Assembly: GCA_944363045.1 (NCBI GenBank)
Contig: CALVTT010000013.1
Location: 1 to 35,805 of the forward strand
Length of the DNA stretch: 35,805 nt
From: an uncultured Clostridia bacterium
Lineage (GTDB): Bacteria; Bacillota; Clostridia; Christensenellales; Borkfalkiaceae
Reading direction: 5' to 3'
Below the pieces are notes generated by a model, which ran no database searches, was not told the DNA's origin, and saw only the letters and a program-made list of their open reading frames with translations. The translations under genes and the position numbers were made by a program. This document shows, piece after piece, positions 34,985 through 35,805 of this stretch (the stretch's first letter is position 1; every line of letters begins with the position of its first letter).

Positions 34985-35805
34985 ATGTTCAAAGCAGACG
35001 ATTACAGATTAAAGATAAAGGAGCTCGAGGAGACGCTGGGCGAAGCCAAGTACGCGCTCGACATCGACGTCATCTCCGAAAAGCTCAAGGAACTTAAAAG
35101 CGAGCAGGAAAAGCCCGAAGTGTGGCAGGATTTGGAGCGCTCTGCCAAGATCGGGCGGGAAATTTCCGCCATCGAGGGCAAGATCGCCTCATACGAGAAG
35201 GGCAGAAAGGCGCTCGACGACGCGGGCGAGATCATCGATCTCATCGAGGAGACGGAGGAAGAGGAGCTCGTGCCCGAGCTCGACCGCATGATGACGGGCG
35301 CAGAGAAGGACATCGAAGAGATGCGCATCCGCGCGCTCCTTCGCGGCAAATACGACGGCAACAACGCCCTCATGTCGCTGCACGCGGGCGCGGGCGGCAC
35401 GGAGGCGTGCGATTGGTGCCAGATGCTCTACCGTATGTACTGCCGCTACGCCGAAAAGAACGGCTACAAAGTGACGGAGATCGACCGCCTCGCGGGCGAC
35501 GGCGCGGGCCTCAAATCGGTGGATTTCAAGGTGGAAGGGGAGAACGCCTACGGCTATCTGAAAGCGGAGATCGGCGTGCACCGTTTGGTGCGCATCTCGC
35601 CCTTCGACGCCAACAAGCGCCGCCAGACCTCCTTCGCTTGCGTCGAAGTCATGCCCGAAGTAGACGACGACGGCGAAGTGGAGATCCGCGACGAGGACAT
35701 CCGCATCGACGTCTACCGCTCCTCGGGCGCGGGCGGGCAGAAGGTCAACAAGACGGAGACCGCCATCCGCATCACGCACTTCCCGACGGGCATCGTCGTC
35801 ACCTG
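34985..35805 (+). CDS. prfB: Peptide chain release factor 2 (3' end beyond the window)
   Basis: The open frame runs from ATG 34985 (AAGGAG 5 bases upstream) to the window end, giving 273 residues. RF2 reads UGA and UAA and triggers peptide release. Key parts are 'AGAGGTEACDW', the stop-codon reading 'SPF' tripeptide in 'VRISPFDANKRRQTSF', and the catalytic 'GAGGQKVNKTETAIRITH' with GGQ. SPF rather than PxT makes it RF2, not RF1. Most prfB genes have an in-frame TGA after codon 25 requiring a +1 frameshift. Here codons 25-26 are CTC GAC (35057-35062), so the protein is read straight through. The frame has no stop within the window. Confidence 0.96.
   Translation, partial: MFKADDYRLKIKELEETLGEAKYALDIDVISEKLKELKSEQEKPEVWQDLERSAKIGREISAIEGKIASYEKGRKALDDAGEIIDLIEETEEEELVPELDRMMTGAEKDIEEMRIRALLRGKYDGNNALMSLHAGAGGTEACDWCQMLYRMYCRYAEKNGYKVTEIDRLAGDGAGLKSVDFKVEGENAYGYLKAEIGVHRLVRISPFDANKRRQTSFACVEVMPEVDDDGEVEIRDEDIRIDVYRSSGAGGQKVNKTETAIRITHFPTGIVVT

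Overview
The window is a GC-rich bacterial chromosome segment. It looks like an uncultured gut-type member of the Clostridia/Firmicutes. The support is the gene order mraZ-rsmH-ftsL-pbp-murE-mraY-murD-ftsW-murA-ftsQ-(ftsA-like)-ftsZ, the nadD/yqeK-rsfS block, the adjacent secA-prfB, strong AGGAGG-type ribosome binding sites, TTGACA-N17-TATAAT promoters, and the tail of a Tn916/Tn1549-type conjugative element at the left edge. MurE carries a DNPR motif, which points to meso-diaminopimelate peptidoglycan. A placement near Christensenellales is only an impression and needs phylogeny.

Layout. 1-373: last two regulatory genes of a conjugative element (sigma-like protein and HTH_16-type protein), with no excisionase or integrase after them. 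541-2414: hsp20, then divergent rpsT (-) and murI (+). 2444-13932: one long division and cell wall (dcw) transcription unit from a promoter overlapping a probable MraZ operator to a terminator after ftsQ. 13964-16749: a second unit with its own consensus promoter, encoding a divergent FtsA-like protein and FtsZ. 16772-18449: an orphan FtsX-like permease. 18669-21272: clpB. 21383-23552: recX and the NAD(P)HX repair enzyme Nnr, overlapping by 4 bases. 23637-26018: an unrecognised membrane protein (-), a NadD-YqeK fusion (+) and rsfS (+). 26155-31567: an accessory-looking stretch with two putative lipoproteins, a divergent pair (small membrane protein and degenerate aldolase-like protein), a CPBP protease-like protein, a Pr6Pr-type membrane protein and a TIGR04076 protein. 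31766-35805: secA and the start of prfB, cut by the window end.

Functionally, the middle third builds and places the division septum: precursor synthesis (MurE, MraY, MurD, MurA), polymerisation and cross-linking (FtsW, class B PBP) and the ring (FtsA-like, FtsZ, FtsL, FtsQ). murF, murG and murC are absent from the cluster. The most unusual points are the FtsA-like protein with eroded nucleotide-binding motifs, an FtsL with a cytoplasmic extension of about 270 residues, a prfB in which the programmed frameshift has been resolved to a plain CTC GAC, an aldolase-fold protein without its catalytic lysine motif, a family of long GC-rich palindromes at gene ends, and an 18-base repeat with a palindrome on each side of a 2-kb segment. 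No tRNA, rRNA, CRISPR array or intact insertion sequence was seen.
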